Translations under genes and position numbers: made by a program
Shown: positions 18,119 to 27,039 of the stretch, one piece after another
Layout of the letters: each line of letters opens with the position of its first letter
Numbering within the stretch: the first letter of the stretch is position 1
NCBI GenBank assembly: GCA_964423745.1
Contig: CAYRGG010000006.1
Coordinates: 1 to 64,000 of the forward strand
Length of the DNA: 64,000 nt
Source of the DNA: CAYRGG01 sp964423745
GTDB lineage: Bacteria; Pseudomonadota; Gammaproteobacteria; Competibacterales; Competibacteraceae
Direction: 5' to 3'
The notes under the pieces: generated by a model
What the model was told of the DNA's origin: nothing
Databases searched by the model: none
The model's input: the letters and a program-made list of their open reading frames with translations, nothing else

Positions 18119-18970
18119 CTACCCTGATGAGCGCGGTATTGCATTAAGCGGTAGCTTCTCCAGCATCGATTCGGGCAGTGTTCCCACCAGTAAATTACCA
18201 CTGCCCGTCCCCGGCCACGCCAGCAGGCTTTCATGGTTATCAGTGGTCAAATACCGTCCACTATCGGCAACAGCCTGCCGTACCACATCTTGCCTAAAAA
18301 ACAGCGGTTCGCTGACAATATATTGCACCACAATCTGATTATTAATACGGTAGGCCAGTGCGGCGGCCGGCTCCCCTTGAATTTCAGTCGGCCAGGCACC
18401 CATAAGCTCGCCATCGGGTAAATTGAGTGTTTCAACGGGAAATGGCATCAGTGATTGAATCCGGCTAAGATCGACCGAATCGGTGGCTGGCAACCCATGT
18501 GCCACTGTAATGCGGTAATCGGTCAGTGCGGATGCCACCATGGGTGCTCCTTGCGGTGTTATGGGTGCCGTGTTAATCCACCAAACCATTACAATGGCCT
18601 GGGTGGCAGCTACAGCCCAACCTAACCACGGCAGCAGCGACCCCTTGGGAAATATGCGGCTTTTTATACTTTCGACGTGGTTGATAGTGCCCTGTAAAGG
18701 ACTACTAGGCTGGGGTTCAGTGGGCGTGTCTTTAAGCGCCGTTTCAATACGCCTACGCAACGCAGGTGGTGCGTCCTCGGTAGGCGCTGCGGTTAACTGT
18801 TCACGGATAGCCTGCTGTAACGCTGCTTCACGCCTTAGCAAGGTATGCTCTTGTAACGAGCGCTCCGCTTCTGTATGGGCTAGAGTATCGAGTTCACCGT
18901 CAAGATGTGCGCCGATTTTGTCAGCCAGTTTTCGTAATCCTTGTTGGTTGTCCGGAGCGTACTTTGTCAC
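18119..18970 (-). CDS. Anti-sigma-factor-like membrane protein
   Basis: 283 residues. Residues ~10-90 resemble the cytoplasmic anti-sigma domain (HLDGELDTLAHTEAERSLQEH). One transmembrane helix lies at about 112-133 (LLPWLGWAVAATQAIVMVWWI). The rest is a periplasmic domain. There is no HxxxCxxC zinc motif, so it is not a ZAS redox sensor. No sigma factor gene is adjacent on either side, which is unusual because ECF sigma and anti-sigma genes are normally paired. The call is moderate. Confidence 0.6.
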   Translation of the reverse strand: MTKYAPDNQQGLRKLADKIGAHLDGELDTLAHTEAERSLQEHTLLRREAALQQAIREQLTAAPTEDAPPALRRRIETALKDTPTEPQPSSPLQGTINHVESIKSRIFPKGSLLPWLGWAVAATQAIVMVWWINTAPITPQGAPMVASALTDYRITVAHGLPATDSVDLSRIQSLMPFPVETLNLPDGELMGAWPTEIQGEPAAALAYRINNQIVVQYIVSEPLFFRQDVVRQAVADSGRYLTTDNHESLLAWPGTGSGNLLVGTLPESMLEKLPLNAIPRSSG

Positions 18971-19152
18971 CTCATGTTACCTGTTATTACCCAATGCTTA
19001 TCCATAGACAATACGAGTAATTAAAAGGTTGCTGGTATAGTGTTAACCATCTACATTCCAGCATAGAATAAAAAATACTACAGGTCATTGGAGTAAAATA
19101 GGTTCTCCCCCAACAATACATACTCACAAGTATGACGCAGGGGATGATGGCG

Positions 19153-19425
19153 TCAAAATAGATGGCTAGGGCATCCTGGAGTCTGGTCAGATATGCTGTC
19201 TGCGAATCGCTTGAAAAAAACGATTGGGATCAATGTGATAGGTCTATAGGTCAACCAAAAAAGCACTGTTGCTTCAAGAATGACTGCCCAGATGGGCCAC
19301 GCTATGGCTGGCGGCGTCTGATAACCGTGGGACCAGAGCCAACGATCGACAATGTATGCCCTTTTGATTTTACTCTTAGGGTGTATGATCTGAAAAAACC
19401 GGTCTACTTTTTCTTGGTGTGTCAT
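19153..19425 (-). CDS. Small membrane protein, DUF6404-like
   Basis: 90 residues. The N-terminal block MTHQEKVDRFFQIIHPK, the segment RWLWSHGYQTPPAIA and one or two hydrophobic helices (WPIWAVILEATVLFWLTYRP) resemble DUF6404 proteins. An open frame of similar length exists on the plus strand, but its sequence is not protein-like. The function is unknown. A MITE lies just upstream. Confidence 0.5.
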   Translation of the reverse strand: MTHQEKVDRFFQIIHPKSKIKRAYIVDRWLWSHGYQTPPAIAWPIWAVILEATVLFWLTYRPITLIPIVFFKRFADSISDQTPGCPSHLF

Positions 19426-19453
19426 AGTAAATAGAAGATTCCTTCTTCATCTA

Positions 19454-19577
19454 TAGGACTTACGCATGACCAGGGCTTGGGCAGCTCATGAAAGAGGTGT
19501 CGGCGGCCTGGAAGGCCGTCGTCAAGCCTACAGGGACGTATTCACGGCGTCCTCTGGAATGAGCTGCGTAAGTCCTG
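19454..19577. mobile_element. MITE (124 bp) with AGGACTTACGCA terminal repeats
   Basis: Terminal inverted repeats AGGACTTACGCA (19455) and TGCGTAAGTCCT (19565). The right arm continues as ATGAGCTGC, whose partner GCAGCTCAT is at 19481 on the left, so the left arm carries a small insertion. ATCTA flanks both sides (19449-19453 and 19578-19582), a 5-bp target duplication. It has no transposase. The right duplication covers the stop codon of the neighbouring gene. Confidence 0.7.
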
Positions 19578-19579
19578 AT

Positions 19580-20005
19580 CTATTTAAGAGGATTTTCATT
19601 AAAATAGTCAGCAGGATTAACGTTCGATACATTATCTGGATCAGCTACTGTTTGTCCCAAACCGACTGCTGCACTGATAACTGCTCCAATAGCCACATTT
19701 CCGGCAACCACTTGCGGTGGCATTCCAGGCCGCGTTCCACCTGCAGCAAAGGCTGCACCACCTGCGGCACCCCAAAATGTACCGTGCGCAACGGCCGCAG
19801 TGTCGACTTCGACACAGCGAGCATCCCAGTCCCTTTGATTTCGTCCTCGTTTAGCGACATTGCTCTCTACACAATGTAATGCTTTCTCAAACTCTTCCAG
19901 TTGCTCTGGGGTGCATTCGCCCCTAAAGCTTTGAGACATACCTTTGTTATCAAGAGGGGTTTTTGGAACCGTATAAGGACTGAATTTATTACCAATACTC
20001 GACAT
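19580..20005 (-). CDS. Hypothetical protein with Gly/Ala-rich hydrophobic segment
   Basis: 141 residues, not recognised. An N-terminal polar part has two Cys (GECTPEQLEEFEKALHC) and a third at DARCVEVD. Then comes a Gly/Ala-rich, zipper-like hydrophobic region (AHGTFWGAAGGAAFAAGG and NVAIGAVISAAVGLG) that could insert in a membrane. Gly-zipper proteins are often envelope or toxin-like, but no function can be given. The stop codon lies inside the MITE target duplication. Confidence 0.5.
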   Translation of the reverse strand: MSSIGNKFSPYTVPKTPLDNKGMSQSFRGECTPEQLEEFEKALHCVESNVAKRGRNQRDWDARCVEVDTAAVAHGTFWGAAGGAAFAAGGTRPGMPPQVVAGNVAIGAVISAAVGLGQTVADPDNVSNVNPADYFNENPLK

Positions 20006-20424
20006 AACGTTTTCTCTTTATAGGATTTATAAAAGCACAAACGACTTAACTAAAGTCTCTAAAGAGTATGCTGTAATTTCAGCGATGCCTATCCAACTGA
20101 TGTTCTAAGCCAAAAGTGGTAGGAAAGAAGTTGGGTAACAGGTTTTGTGAAGTCTTCTCCCGAGCGGTAAATAGGCATTTTAATTCCATAACGTGATTCT
20201 GATTTGGTAACGAAGCGACATTATCGGCACAGCCCTTCTGCGCGTTTTTTTCATCACAGTGCATCCACCAAATGCGCCATGTAAGATTCATGACATCCGG
20301 TTTTTGAAAACCTGACTATGGGTTTTTGAAAGCATTCCCTGCCTGATTATCACTACGCTAACTACCGATCTTGATAATCAAGATTAAGCAAAGAATGAAC
20401 GTGCTGCATAGAGGATCTCAACTC
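20006..20424. other. Intergenic region without supportable gene
   Basis: A 70-codon minus frame (20079-20291) lacks protein-like composition and a ribosome site. Near the right end AGAGGATC is the likely ribosome site of the next gene. I see nothing else. Confidence 0.4.
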
Positions 20425-20979
20425 ATGAAACATGACCTGTTTGCTAAACTCCAATCGCCATCGTTGTCAGAGTTAAGTGGCGGATCAGCAATGGCCAACA
20501 GATTGGTTACTCCCTCACAGACCGAACTGCAAAATGACGACGAAAAACAAATTCGTGGCAAAATCGCCCAATGGCAAGCTTTGTTTAGCCGTGGTGAAGG
20601 TAGGTACACACTGAGTGGTTATGAACACCTTTTTGCTAACAGCGACGAGTTGCTGGTTTACGATAATTTTGCACCGGTGAATATACGCTTTACTGGTTTT
20701 GATACCTATCGCACCACTTGGGAAAGAACCATCAATGAGGATTTTCCTGGATATGTTATGTACCGGGTAGACATCGAACGGATCGAAGTCGATGGTGATA
20801 TCGCCTGGAGTGCGATTAATTGGTGGGGTAAGATAACTAAGCACGGCAAAACAACTTATACGAGCCAACATGGTACCCACGGTTGGCGTAGAATCGACGG
20901 GGAGTGGCGAATCATGCATGAACACTTAACCGGTCCGATTATGGAAAACCAACAGGAAGCTTGGCGCCCAGAGCCCTAG
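20425..20979 (+). CDS. SnoaL/NTF2-like protein
   Basis: Start chosen at ATG 20425, preceded by GAGGA; longer starts at 20395 or TTG 20371 cannot be excluded. Residues ~30-175 fit an NTF2/SnoaL-like cone fold: QIRGKIAQWQALFSRGEGRY, then TGFDTYRTTWERTINEDFPG, AWSAINWWGKI and a terminal HGWRRIDGEWRIMHEHLTGP, the usual final strand pair. Related proteins are enzymes or ketosteroid-isomerase-like binding folds; the substrate cannot be inferred. A GC-rich hairpin follows. Confidence 0.7.
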   Translation: MKHDLFAKLQSPSLSELSGGSAMANRLVTPSQTELQNDDEKQIRGKIAQWQALFSRGEGRYTLSGYEHLFANSDELLVYDNFAPVNIRFTGFDTYRTTWERTINEDFPGYVMYRVDIERIEVDGDIAWSAINWWGKITKHGKTTYTSQHGTHGWRRIDGEWRIMHEHLTGPIMENQQEAWRPEP

Positions 20980-21004
20980 ACAGGTTCTAACAACCACAGG
21001 TGAC

Positions 21005-21032
21005 GCGCCGCGAAGACTTTTGCGGCGCTTTG
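21005..21032 (+). terminator. Hairpin terminator candidate
   Basis: Seven-bp stem GCGCCGC / GCGGCGC with a 10-base loop, about 25 bases after the SnoaL-like gene. The following run is only TTT, so termination would be weak. Confidence 0.4.
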
Positions 21033-21157
21033 ACCTTAAAAAGAGTTTCAGTACTCTTACTGCAGTCTCTGATCAAAATGCTTGTGGCGCATGCTAGCGG
21101 CGTACAAGTCGCCGCACACATTTAGTGTGGCTGCAATCCAATGCGCCATAAACAGGC

Positions 21158-21262
21158 ATGCTTATGAATGAAAAAAGCGATACAGTGAGGAAAAACACCT
21201 CAACCGTCTTAGATATGAATACCCAAAAGGCGGCCGAGCGGTTACACCGATGCACCGGCGCC
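21158..21262 (+). pseudogene. 5' fragment of an unknown gene cut by a transposase remnant
   Basis: Reads MLMNEKSDTVRKNTSTV onwards, through AAERLHRCTGAELLTEL. It is protein-like for about 40 codons, then the frame runs into antisense TnpB sequence, so the continuing open frame to 21847 is a chimera. The original gene is not recognised. Confidence 0.35.
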
Positions 21263-21265
21263 GAG

Positions 21266-21685
21266 TTACTGACCGAGCTTAGGCAGCTTCAGCAATCCCA
21301 TTGCTGGATTGAAGGTCCTTTCTATCTGGCGCTGATCAAATTGGTAGCGGATCGACTGCGCATGGTGTTTCTTTTTGAACTTCGGGTAACTGGTACGCCC
21401 GGCAAAGAAATTCTGGAAAGCTCGATCCTGATCGCGCAGCGTTTGCGTCAAGACTGTGCTGTTTGCTTGATTAAGCCAGACATGATTGCAGTCTTGCTTC
21501 AACTCGGTAAGCGCACGATTCAGCGACACATAATTTTCACAGCGCCCCAAAGCTCGGTAAGCCAATCCTCGGGCATCCAGCGCCGTATTCCAGACAAACC
21601 GCGCACAGCCAAAATCAACTGCCAGTTGTTGGCGTTGCTGAGCATTGGGATAAAAGCGGAATTTATAGGTTTTGTTGACAAGCAT
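21266..21685 (-). pseudogene. tnpB: TnpB (IS200/IS605 family) N-terminal fragment
   Basis: The N-terminal third of an OrfB/TnpB RNA-guided nuclease: NKTYKFRFYPNAQQRQQLA, then CARFVWNTALDAR and PKFKKKHHAQSIRYQFD. It reaches LKLPKLGQ and a stop at about residue 139, where full-length TnpB would continue for another ~250 residues with the RuvC DED residues and zinc finger. Those are absent, and no TnpA or element ends were found, so this is an inactive remnant. Confidence 0.85.
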
Positions 21686-22015
21686 CCTTTAATGATAGCA
21701 GGGAAGGACGCTCCTGGCATGGCGAAACAAAACCTTACATATACCTCTCACGCCCTCTGCTCCGCTGCGCTACGCAACCAGGCTAGGGGGTCGTCGGTCA
21801 TCCATGACCTCCTTCAATGCGGATTATATGTCATTTCCCAGAGGTGATCATCCGGGTCTTTGAAGTAGCCATTATAGTTATCCCAAAATACGTGTTGTGG
21901 CTTTTTTACAAGGGTTGTTCAGCGTCGATGGTCTGCGAACTTTAATAAGCGTCAAAGTCCTATCCCCACTGTCAGGTAGTTAAGCAAGTGGCATCTGAAT
22001 ACTGGAGAAAAGTTT

Positions 22016-23104
22016 TCAACTTAATTCAGCAGCGGCAATGATAGCGTCAGCCAGGGTTTTAAGGGCGCCGAAATAACCCGCAGAACGGGCCGGTCGCGTC
22101 GGGTCGGATGTAACCACCAGCGTAAGTCCAAGATCCGGCACCAGATACAGCAATTGTCCACCGTAACCCCGGGCATAGCGCACCGGGTGCCCAAGCACCG
22201 TATTGATGAACCAGCCATAGCCGTAGTCGTCCCCGGAAAAAGGTGAGTACGTGCGGGGTGTCCATGCTAACGCAATCCACTCTGGGCTTACCACCGAATT
22301 GCCACGCCAAACGCCGCCTTGGCGATACATTTCGCCGAACCGCAGCAAGGCATTCGGTGATAGCACCATATCATTACCACCCAGATAAATACCTTGAGGG
22401 TCGCGAGTCCAGGAAGGAAACTGAATCGCTAAAGGCTCACCCAGCCATTGTCGAGCCAGTTCTAAGAGATTGCTTTCGGTGGCATAAGTAAGTACTGCAG
22501 CTAGCAAATGGTAGCTGCCGGTGGAATACAGCATACGCCCGCCGGGCTGATCTACAAATGGGCGATTCCACGCATAACGAACCCAATCAGCGCTAGTGAC
22601 CCAGCGACCATAGTTCGGACCGGAGGTGCGTTCTAGTCCGGCCCGCATGGTCAGCAAATGATCAATGGTGATCTGGTTTAAGCGGGGATCCGCATTCGCC
22701 GCAGTGAGGTCATTCAGGAAAGGGGCAACCTGCTGCTCGACGCTGTCAAGTACACCACGATCAAGGGCAACACCGGTGAGGGTGGCGACTAGTGTTTTCG
22801 ATATGGACTTAATATTGACTGGGCCATCCAATCCTGGCCCACGTAGCGCTTCGGCAAACTGAATCTTACCGTCGCGGGCGATGATCAGACTGTTAAGTTG
22901 ATCGTAACGACGAGCCTTGGCCACGGCTTGATCAAGGCGAGCAGCATCTAACTGACGTGGCGCTGGTGTTGCCCCTGCAGCCGGCAGACCTGTCCATCCC
23001 CATAGGGTTGCGCCAAACAATCCTGTTAATAGGCGTCGTCGAATAAGATCAGTGTGTGGTTGCGCAGCGCTTTGTGTTGTATGTTTCATGGCACTATTAT
23101 GCAT
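22016..23104 (-). CDS. Exported serine hydrolase, class C beta-lactamase-like
   Basis: Penicillin-binding-protein/esterase type serine hydrolase. The twin-arginine-like signal RRRLLTGLFGATLWGW near residue 22 indicates export, possibly by Tat. The catalytic SxxK is SISK at about residue 99; TMRAGL follows; the YxN-equivalent is YSTGSYH near 190. Late in the protein GYGWFIN and RGYGGQLLYLVPDLGL supply the third motif region. Length 362 fits. The start may be MKHTTQ five residues in; AGGAG is badly spaced for both. Confidence 0.87.
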   Translation of the reverse strand: MHNSAMKHTTQSAAQPHTDLIRRRLLTGLFGATLWGWTGLPAAGATPAPRQLDAARLDQAVAKARRYDQLNSLIIARDGKIQFAEALRGPGLDGPVNIKSISKTLVATLTGVALDRGVLDSVEQQVAPFLNDLTAANADPRLNQITIDHLLTMRAGLERTSGPNYGRWVTSADWVRYAWNRPFVDQPGGRMLYSTGSYHLLAAVLTYATESNLLELARQWLGEPLAIQFPSWTRDPQGIYLGGNDMVLSPNALLRFGEMYRQGGVWRGNSVVSPEWIALAWTPRTYSPFSGDDYGYGWFINTVLGHPVRYARGYGGQLLYLVPDLGLTLVVTSDPTRPARSAGYFGALKTLADAIIAAAELS

Positions 23105-23297
23105 TTCTCCTAGTCGAAGGTGATGTATTAGAAAAGTTCAGGTGATCTTTAAACAGGCTCTGAAAAAGACGGAAAATACTATTCAAGAAAAAATGACTGA
23201 AATATTCATATTTTTCTTAGAGCACTTCGCCTCTACAGAGTTTTTATGTCAACGCGAAGATAGCAAAAGTCGCAACGATTACTGAAAGGAAAGCATC

Positions 23298-23990
23298 ATG
23301 TCAAATGATAAGAAAACAGCGTTGGTGACCGGCGCTAACCGCGGTATTGGCTTAGCCATTGCCAAGGGGTTAGCGGCGCGCAGCGATATCCAGGTGTTGG
23401 CTGCTGCCCGTAAAACCGCTGACGCTGAAGCAGCCGCCGAGACAATCGGCAGTGGCGCGGTGGGCGTGGCGCTGGATCTGTCCGATCCCTTTGATGCAAT
23501 AGTGCGCACCAAAACCATCGAAGCTGACTATGGACCTATCGATATTTTGGTCAACAATGCGGGAATCTTGATACCCGGTGATGGCTTGAATATCGACGTG
23601 GCGGATCTAAACCGATCCCTCGCCGTCAACGCCGTAGCGCCCTTCGTCTTGATTCAAGTCCTGGGTCCCCCTATGAAAGCGCGGGGTTGGGGCCGCATCG
23701 TCAATGTCTCTTCTGGATGGGGATCCTTTGATGAGGGTTTGGCAGGTCCCGCTGCCTATTCCATCAGTAAGGCTACGCTTAACGCTGTGACCTTTACTTT
23801 CGCGCCTACTCTAGCTCCTACCGTAAAGATCAACTCCGTCTGCCCAGGGTGGGTACGCACCCGTATGGGCGGTCAAACCGCGACCCGTTCGCCGGAGGAG
23901 GGAGCCGATACGCCGATTTGGTTAGCGACCCTTCCCGATGACGGCCCCACCGGCGGTTTTTTTCGTGATCGCCAGCTGATTGGCTGGTAA
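23298..23990 (+). CDS. Short-chain dehydrogenase/reductase
   Basis: Classical SDR of 230 residues. The NAD(P) loop TGANRGIGLAIAKGL is at ~12-26, the NNAG motif (LVNNAGILIPGDG) at ~83, the catalytic Ser in VNVSSGWGS near 139 and YSISK (Tyr/Lys) near 155. AAAGGAAAG precedes the ATG. The substrate is unknown. It is convergent with the flavoprotein gene. Confidence 0.9.
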   Translation: MSNDKKTALVTGANRGIGLAIAKGLAARSDIQVLAAARKTADAEAAAETIGSGAVGVALDLSDPFDAIVRTKTIEADYGPIDILVNNAGILIPGDGLNIDVADLNRSLAVNAVAPFVLIQVLGPPMKARGWGRIVNVSSGWGSFDEGLAGPAAYSISKATLNAVTFTFAPTLAPTVKINSVCPGWVRTRMGGQTATRSPEEGADTPIWLATLPDDGPTGGFFRDRQLIGW

Positions 23991-24056
23991 TTCAAGACAA
24001 CGTTAATAGAGTAGTGCATGACTTAACAATTCTGTTCCCGATTAATTAATATGGTG

Positions 24057-25760
24057 TCAATTAGACTGCTCGCTCAGATAGCGGTGAACCGACGGAATGC
24101 ATACCGCGCCTTCGCCCACGCCGGAGGCAACCCGTTTTACAGACCCCGAGCGTACATCGCCGACCGCGTAGATGCCCTCCACCGAAGTGGTAAACGATGA
24201 AGAAACATTTGCGTTCTTCACCTCTGAGCCAGTCAATATAAAGCCTTTTGAATCAAGGGCGACACAGCCTTGCAACCAACCCGTGTTGGGCATAGCGCCG
24301 ATCATAACAAAAATATTGTGTATCTTGTGGGTTTCGTGCTTGCCACTTTCCCGGTTTATCCAAGTGACCTGTTCTAACAATCGATCGCCATGCAGTGTGG
24401 TGATTTCAGTGTAGGTATGGAGCGTAATGCGGGGAGAAGACTCGATACGCTGAACTAGATAATCCGACATGCTGGCTGCCAGGGTTGCGCCACGCACCAG
24501 TATATGAACATGACTCGCATGGCTGGAAAGAAATACCGCGGCTTGACCGGCTGAATTCCCACCACCAACCACCACAATGTGTTCACCGGTACATAGTTGG
24601 GCTTCGATGGCAGTCGCTGCATAATGAATGCCTTGGCCTTCATATTGCTCATAGTTTTGTACATTGAGAGTCCGGTAAGTGGCGCCAGTAGCAACGACAA
24701 TTGCCCGCGACCGCACGCAGCGCCCGTCGCCCAGGTTGATGTGAAACGGGCGCTGATCACAGTCGATACCCATCGCCGGACGAGATACAGCAAACCGTGC
24801 TCCGAATTTCTGACTTTGTATCCATGCCCGGCCAGCCAGTGCTTGGCCGGAGATGCCGATGGGAAAACCCAGGTAATTCTCAATCTTTGAGCTGGTTCCC
24901 GCTTGTCCTCCCGGTGCCTCTGCTTCGATGACTAAGGTGTCGAGACGCTCGGATGCTGCATAAACTGCAGCAGATAACCCAGATGGACCAGCACCGATGA
25001 CAGCAATATCAAAAACATGATTGTCATCGAAAGTTTCTGTCAAACCTAATCGATCGGCTAGCTCTGGATTAGATGGATTGTAAATCACTTCCGTGGCTGC
25101 TGGGCTGATGACCGCTGGAAGGTGGTCTCGTTCCATGTGACACCCCTCAGGTAGCTTACTGTCCGTTGCAGGGTCATTGCTGTCTATAAGTCGATAAGGA
25201 TAGCCGTTACGGCGTAAAAAGCGCTGTATCCGCGACATATCGCTATTCTGTCTCGGGCCGAACAACGTCACCCCAGCCTGGTCATGGACAATAAAACCTG
25301 TGCGTCTGAGAATAAACGCCCGCATCACAATCTCCGCGATATCCTGCTCGGTACTCATTAGTCGGTAAAAGCGGTTACGGGGTACTCGTAATACTTGGCT
25401 ATTTTCACCCGTGCGCCCACCCACGAGGATTTTACGATCATTGAATAAGTCGAGTTCGCCGGTAAATTGCTGATCCCGATGGACGGTGAATACATGGGGT
25501 TTACCGTCGTTGGTAAGGTCATATATCTCGATACTACCCGTTAGCACGAGAAAAAAATCGACGCTTCGGTCGCCACGTTCGAACAACACTGTACCCTTTT
25601 TAAGTTTTTCGCTCTCGCCGTAAGCTTTCGCTCTCGCGATTTGCTCATGGTTAAGCCGGGGAAAAGTCTGTTTTTCCCGCTCGTAAGGATCGCTAGGATC
25701 GACAGACGCTTGCGCTGCTGCGGGTGCGCTTTCGGATAGTTTTTTAGACACTGTTGTCAC
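24057..25760 (-). CDS. cNMP-binding domain / thioredoxin-reductase-like flavoprotein
   Basis: 567 residues. Residues ~35-160 are a Crp-type cyclic-nucleotide-binding fold (GTVLFERGDRSVDFFLVLTG), lacking the DNA-binding helix-turn-helix. Residues ~250-560 are a pyridine-nucleotide disulfide reductase: FAD loop VIGAGPSGLSAAVYAA, then GQAGTSSKIENYLGFPIG, NAD loop VVVGGGNSAGQAAVF and VEGIYAVGDVRSGSVKRVA. The CxxC redox pair of true thioredoxin reductase is missing, so it probably passes electrons elsewhere. The fusion suggests reductase activity gated by a small ligand. Confidence 0.88.
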   Translation of the reverse strand: MTTVSKKLSESAPAAAQASVDPSDPYEREKQTFPRLNHEQIARAKAYGESEKLKKGTVLFERGDRSVDFFLVLTGSIEIYDLTNDGKPHVFTVHRDQQFTGELDLFNDRKILVGGRTGENSQVLRVPRNRFYRLMSTEQDIAEIVMRAFILRRTGFIVHDQAGVTLFGPRQNSDMSRIQRFLRRNGYPYRLIDSNDPATDSKLPEGCHMERDHLPAVISPAATEVIYNPSNPELADRLGLTETFDDNHVFDIAVIGAGPSGLSAAVYAASERLDTLVIEAEAPGGQAGTSSKIENYLGFPIGISGQALAGRAWIQSQKFGARFAVSRPAMGIDCDQRPFHINLGDGRCVRSRAIVVATGATYRTLNVQNYEQYEGQGIHYAATAIEAQLCTGEHIVVVGGGNSAGQAAVFLSSHASHVHILVRGATLAASMSDYLVQRIESSPRITLHTYTEITTLHGDRLLEQVTWINRESGKHETHKIHNIFVMIGAMPNTGWLQGCVALDSKGFILTGSEVKNANVSSSFTTSVEGIYAVGDVRSGSVKRVASGVGEGAVCIPSVHRYLSEQSN

Positions 25761-25879
25761 CTTTCTTCGTGGGCTTGCTGGTTACAACTTGGTTTTTACT
25801 GATTGTTGTAGCAGGGTAACAAAGGATAAAAGAGTTGTGCTATACAGAGGCTATAGATAAGACAGCAATAGACCAAAAA

Positions 25880-25912
25880 AAAGCAACCCTGATGATGTCA
25901 GGGTTGCTTTTG
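25880..25912 (-). terminator. Rho-independent terminator of the DUF2383 gene
   Basis: Perfect stem AGCAACCCTGA / TCAGGGTTGCT with a 5-base loop. On the minus strand it is followed by a run of eight or nine T, and it lies about 95 bases after the DUF2383 stop. Confidence 0.85.
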
Positions 25913-26006
25913 TAACGTTAAACCCATGGAGTATTTGCTACTGACTCTGAGCCTTGGTGCCAGTCAGTGAGCGTAATGAATACTATGGGTCTGGCAGCGT
26001 TAAGTT

Positions 26007-26456
26007 TTAGGCTAAATTCTGTTCAATCCACATTTTATGGGTGCGTTCATCCGCCAAATTTTGTTCCAGGGTACTACGAATTTTTGGGGTTAAATCCGTC
26101 CGTTCTAAAGCCATACTATAGGCTTTGTTGGTATCTTCTTCATTGGTTTGCATGGCTTTTATAATGGCATTGTCACCCATTAAACCACCGATGATTACCT
26201 TACCTTGGGTCAAATAACTTTTTAGATCGCCTCTTTCAGGGGGAACCTCTCCAAGTTCTTTTAAGTGCATACTGACGTTTTCAATATGACGTTGATGATC
26301 CCCCATAAAGGTGGAAAATTTCTCGCGGTTTCTGGAATCATCTAAACGGTCGATGGCTGCTTGATAAGCATCTACCGCATCGTAATCAAGTCTCACAAGA
26401 TTTTTAAGCAAATGGATCAATTCAGCTTCGGTGCCTACAGTGGTTGCCATGGTCAT
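26007..26456 (-). CDS. DUF2383 / PA2169-family four-helix-bundle protein
   Basis: About 149 residues of ferritin-like helices. Typical blocks are LIHLLKNLVRLDYDAVDAYQAAID and FMGDHQRHIENVSMHLKELG, plus DERTHKMWIEQ at the end, containing paired Glu/His residues suited to metal binding. The family is found in stress and resting-cell contexts; its role is unknown. No sigma-54 site is seen directly upstream; it may be read through from the 26839 gene, 128 bases upstream on the same strand. Confidence 0.85.
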   Translation of the reverse strand: MTMATTVGTEAELIHLLKNLVRLDYDAVDAYQAAIDRLDDSRNREKFSTFMGDHQRHIENVSMHLKELGEVPPERGDLKSYLTQGKVIIGGLMGDNAIIKAMQTNEEDTNKAYSMALERTDLTPKIRSTLEQNLADERTHKMWIEQNLA

Positions 26457-26584
26457 GCCTCCGAAAGAGTTAAAAAAATGATATGTGATGAGTTGGTCGT
26501 TTAAGCTGGTTAACGGGGTAAACGATCAACCAACCCCTTATGTCATAAAGTAGTAAAGTTAACTACTTTTGCTTTATAGCGTAT

Positions 26585-26839
26585 CTAGTGGTTGCGTAAC
26601 GCCTCGATCAGTTCCTGTTTGCTCATTTTTGAGCGCCCTTCAATGCCAATTGCTTGAGCACGTTGATACAAATCATCTCTGCGCCAATCTTCATAAGGTG
26701 GCGCTTTCCCGCCTCTTCGACCAGCTTGTTTACGGGGTGTATTGGCGATCCGAGCGGCTTTCTCTTTGCTTATTCCCTGCTCACGCAAGGACTCATACTG
26801 TTCATCATCTTTGATAGAAGGACCATGATCTTTTGCCAT
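26585..26839 (-). CDS. Small basic protein with Rho-N/SAP-like C-terminal domain
   Basis: 84 residues. The N-terminal half has EQYESLREQGISKEKAARIA and a basic stretch ANTPRKQAGRRGGK. The C-terminal half, EDWRRDDLYQRAQAIGIEG and SKMSKQELIEALRNH, is a Rho-termination-factor N-terminal/SAP-type helix pair, which binds nucleic acid in other proteins. Similar small proteins are common in stress clusters. A sigma-54 type promoter (26889-26904) sits 50 bases upstream. Confidence 0.8.
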   Translation of the reverse strand: MAKDHGPSIKDDEQYESLREQGISKEKAARIANTPRKQAGRRGGKAPPYEDWRRDDLYQRAQAIGIEGRSKMSKQELIEALRNH

Positions 26840-26888
26840 GGTAATAACCTATTATTCAGGGTTAAGAAAGCACGTTACAGAAAACATA

Positions 26889-26904
26889 AGCACTATTTAT
26901 ACCA
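26889..26904 (-). promoter_or_regulatory. Sigma-54 promoter candidate, minus strand
   Basis: TGGTATAAATAGTGCT: GG and GC elements are 12 bases apart as required for -24/-12. It would start transcription ~40 bases before the Rho-N/SAP-like gene. Confidence 0.55.
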
Positions 26905-26962
26905 TGAATAATGTGAGTGTAATAAACAGGTTTAACAGGGCAGTAAACTAAAATGAATTATC

Positions 26963-26978
26963 TGGCATAAATGGTGCC
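26963..26978 (+). promoter_or_regulatory. Sigma-54 promoter candidate, plus strand
   Basis: TGGCATAAATGGTGCC with correct -24 GG to -12 GC spacing, about 60 bases before the gene at 27040. It is divergent from the site at 26889. Confidence 0.55.
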
Positions 26979-27039
26979 TTAGTCATTGTTACTAAGCGGT
27001 TTAGTGAATGACTAACAGAAACAAACAGCGGGTGTATTT

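Noticed and set aside
19162..19434. 90-codon plus-strand frame opposite the DUF6404-like gene
   Set aside because: The minus-strand reading has membrane helices and a family-like N-terminus; this one does not.
20079..20291. 70-codon minus-strand frame
   Set aside because: No ribosome site, unnatural composition and no recognisable motif.
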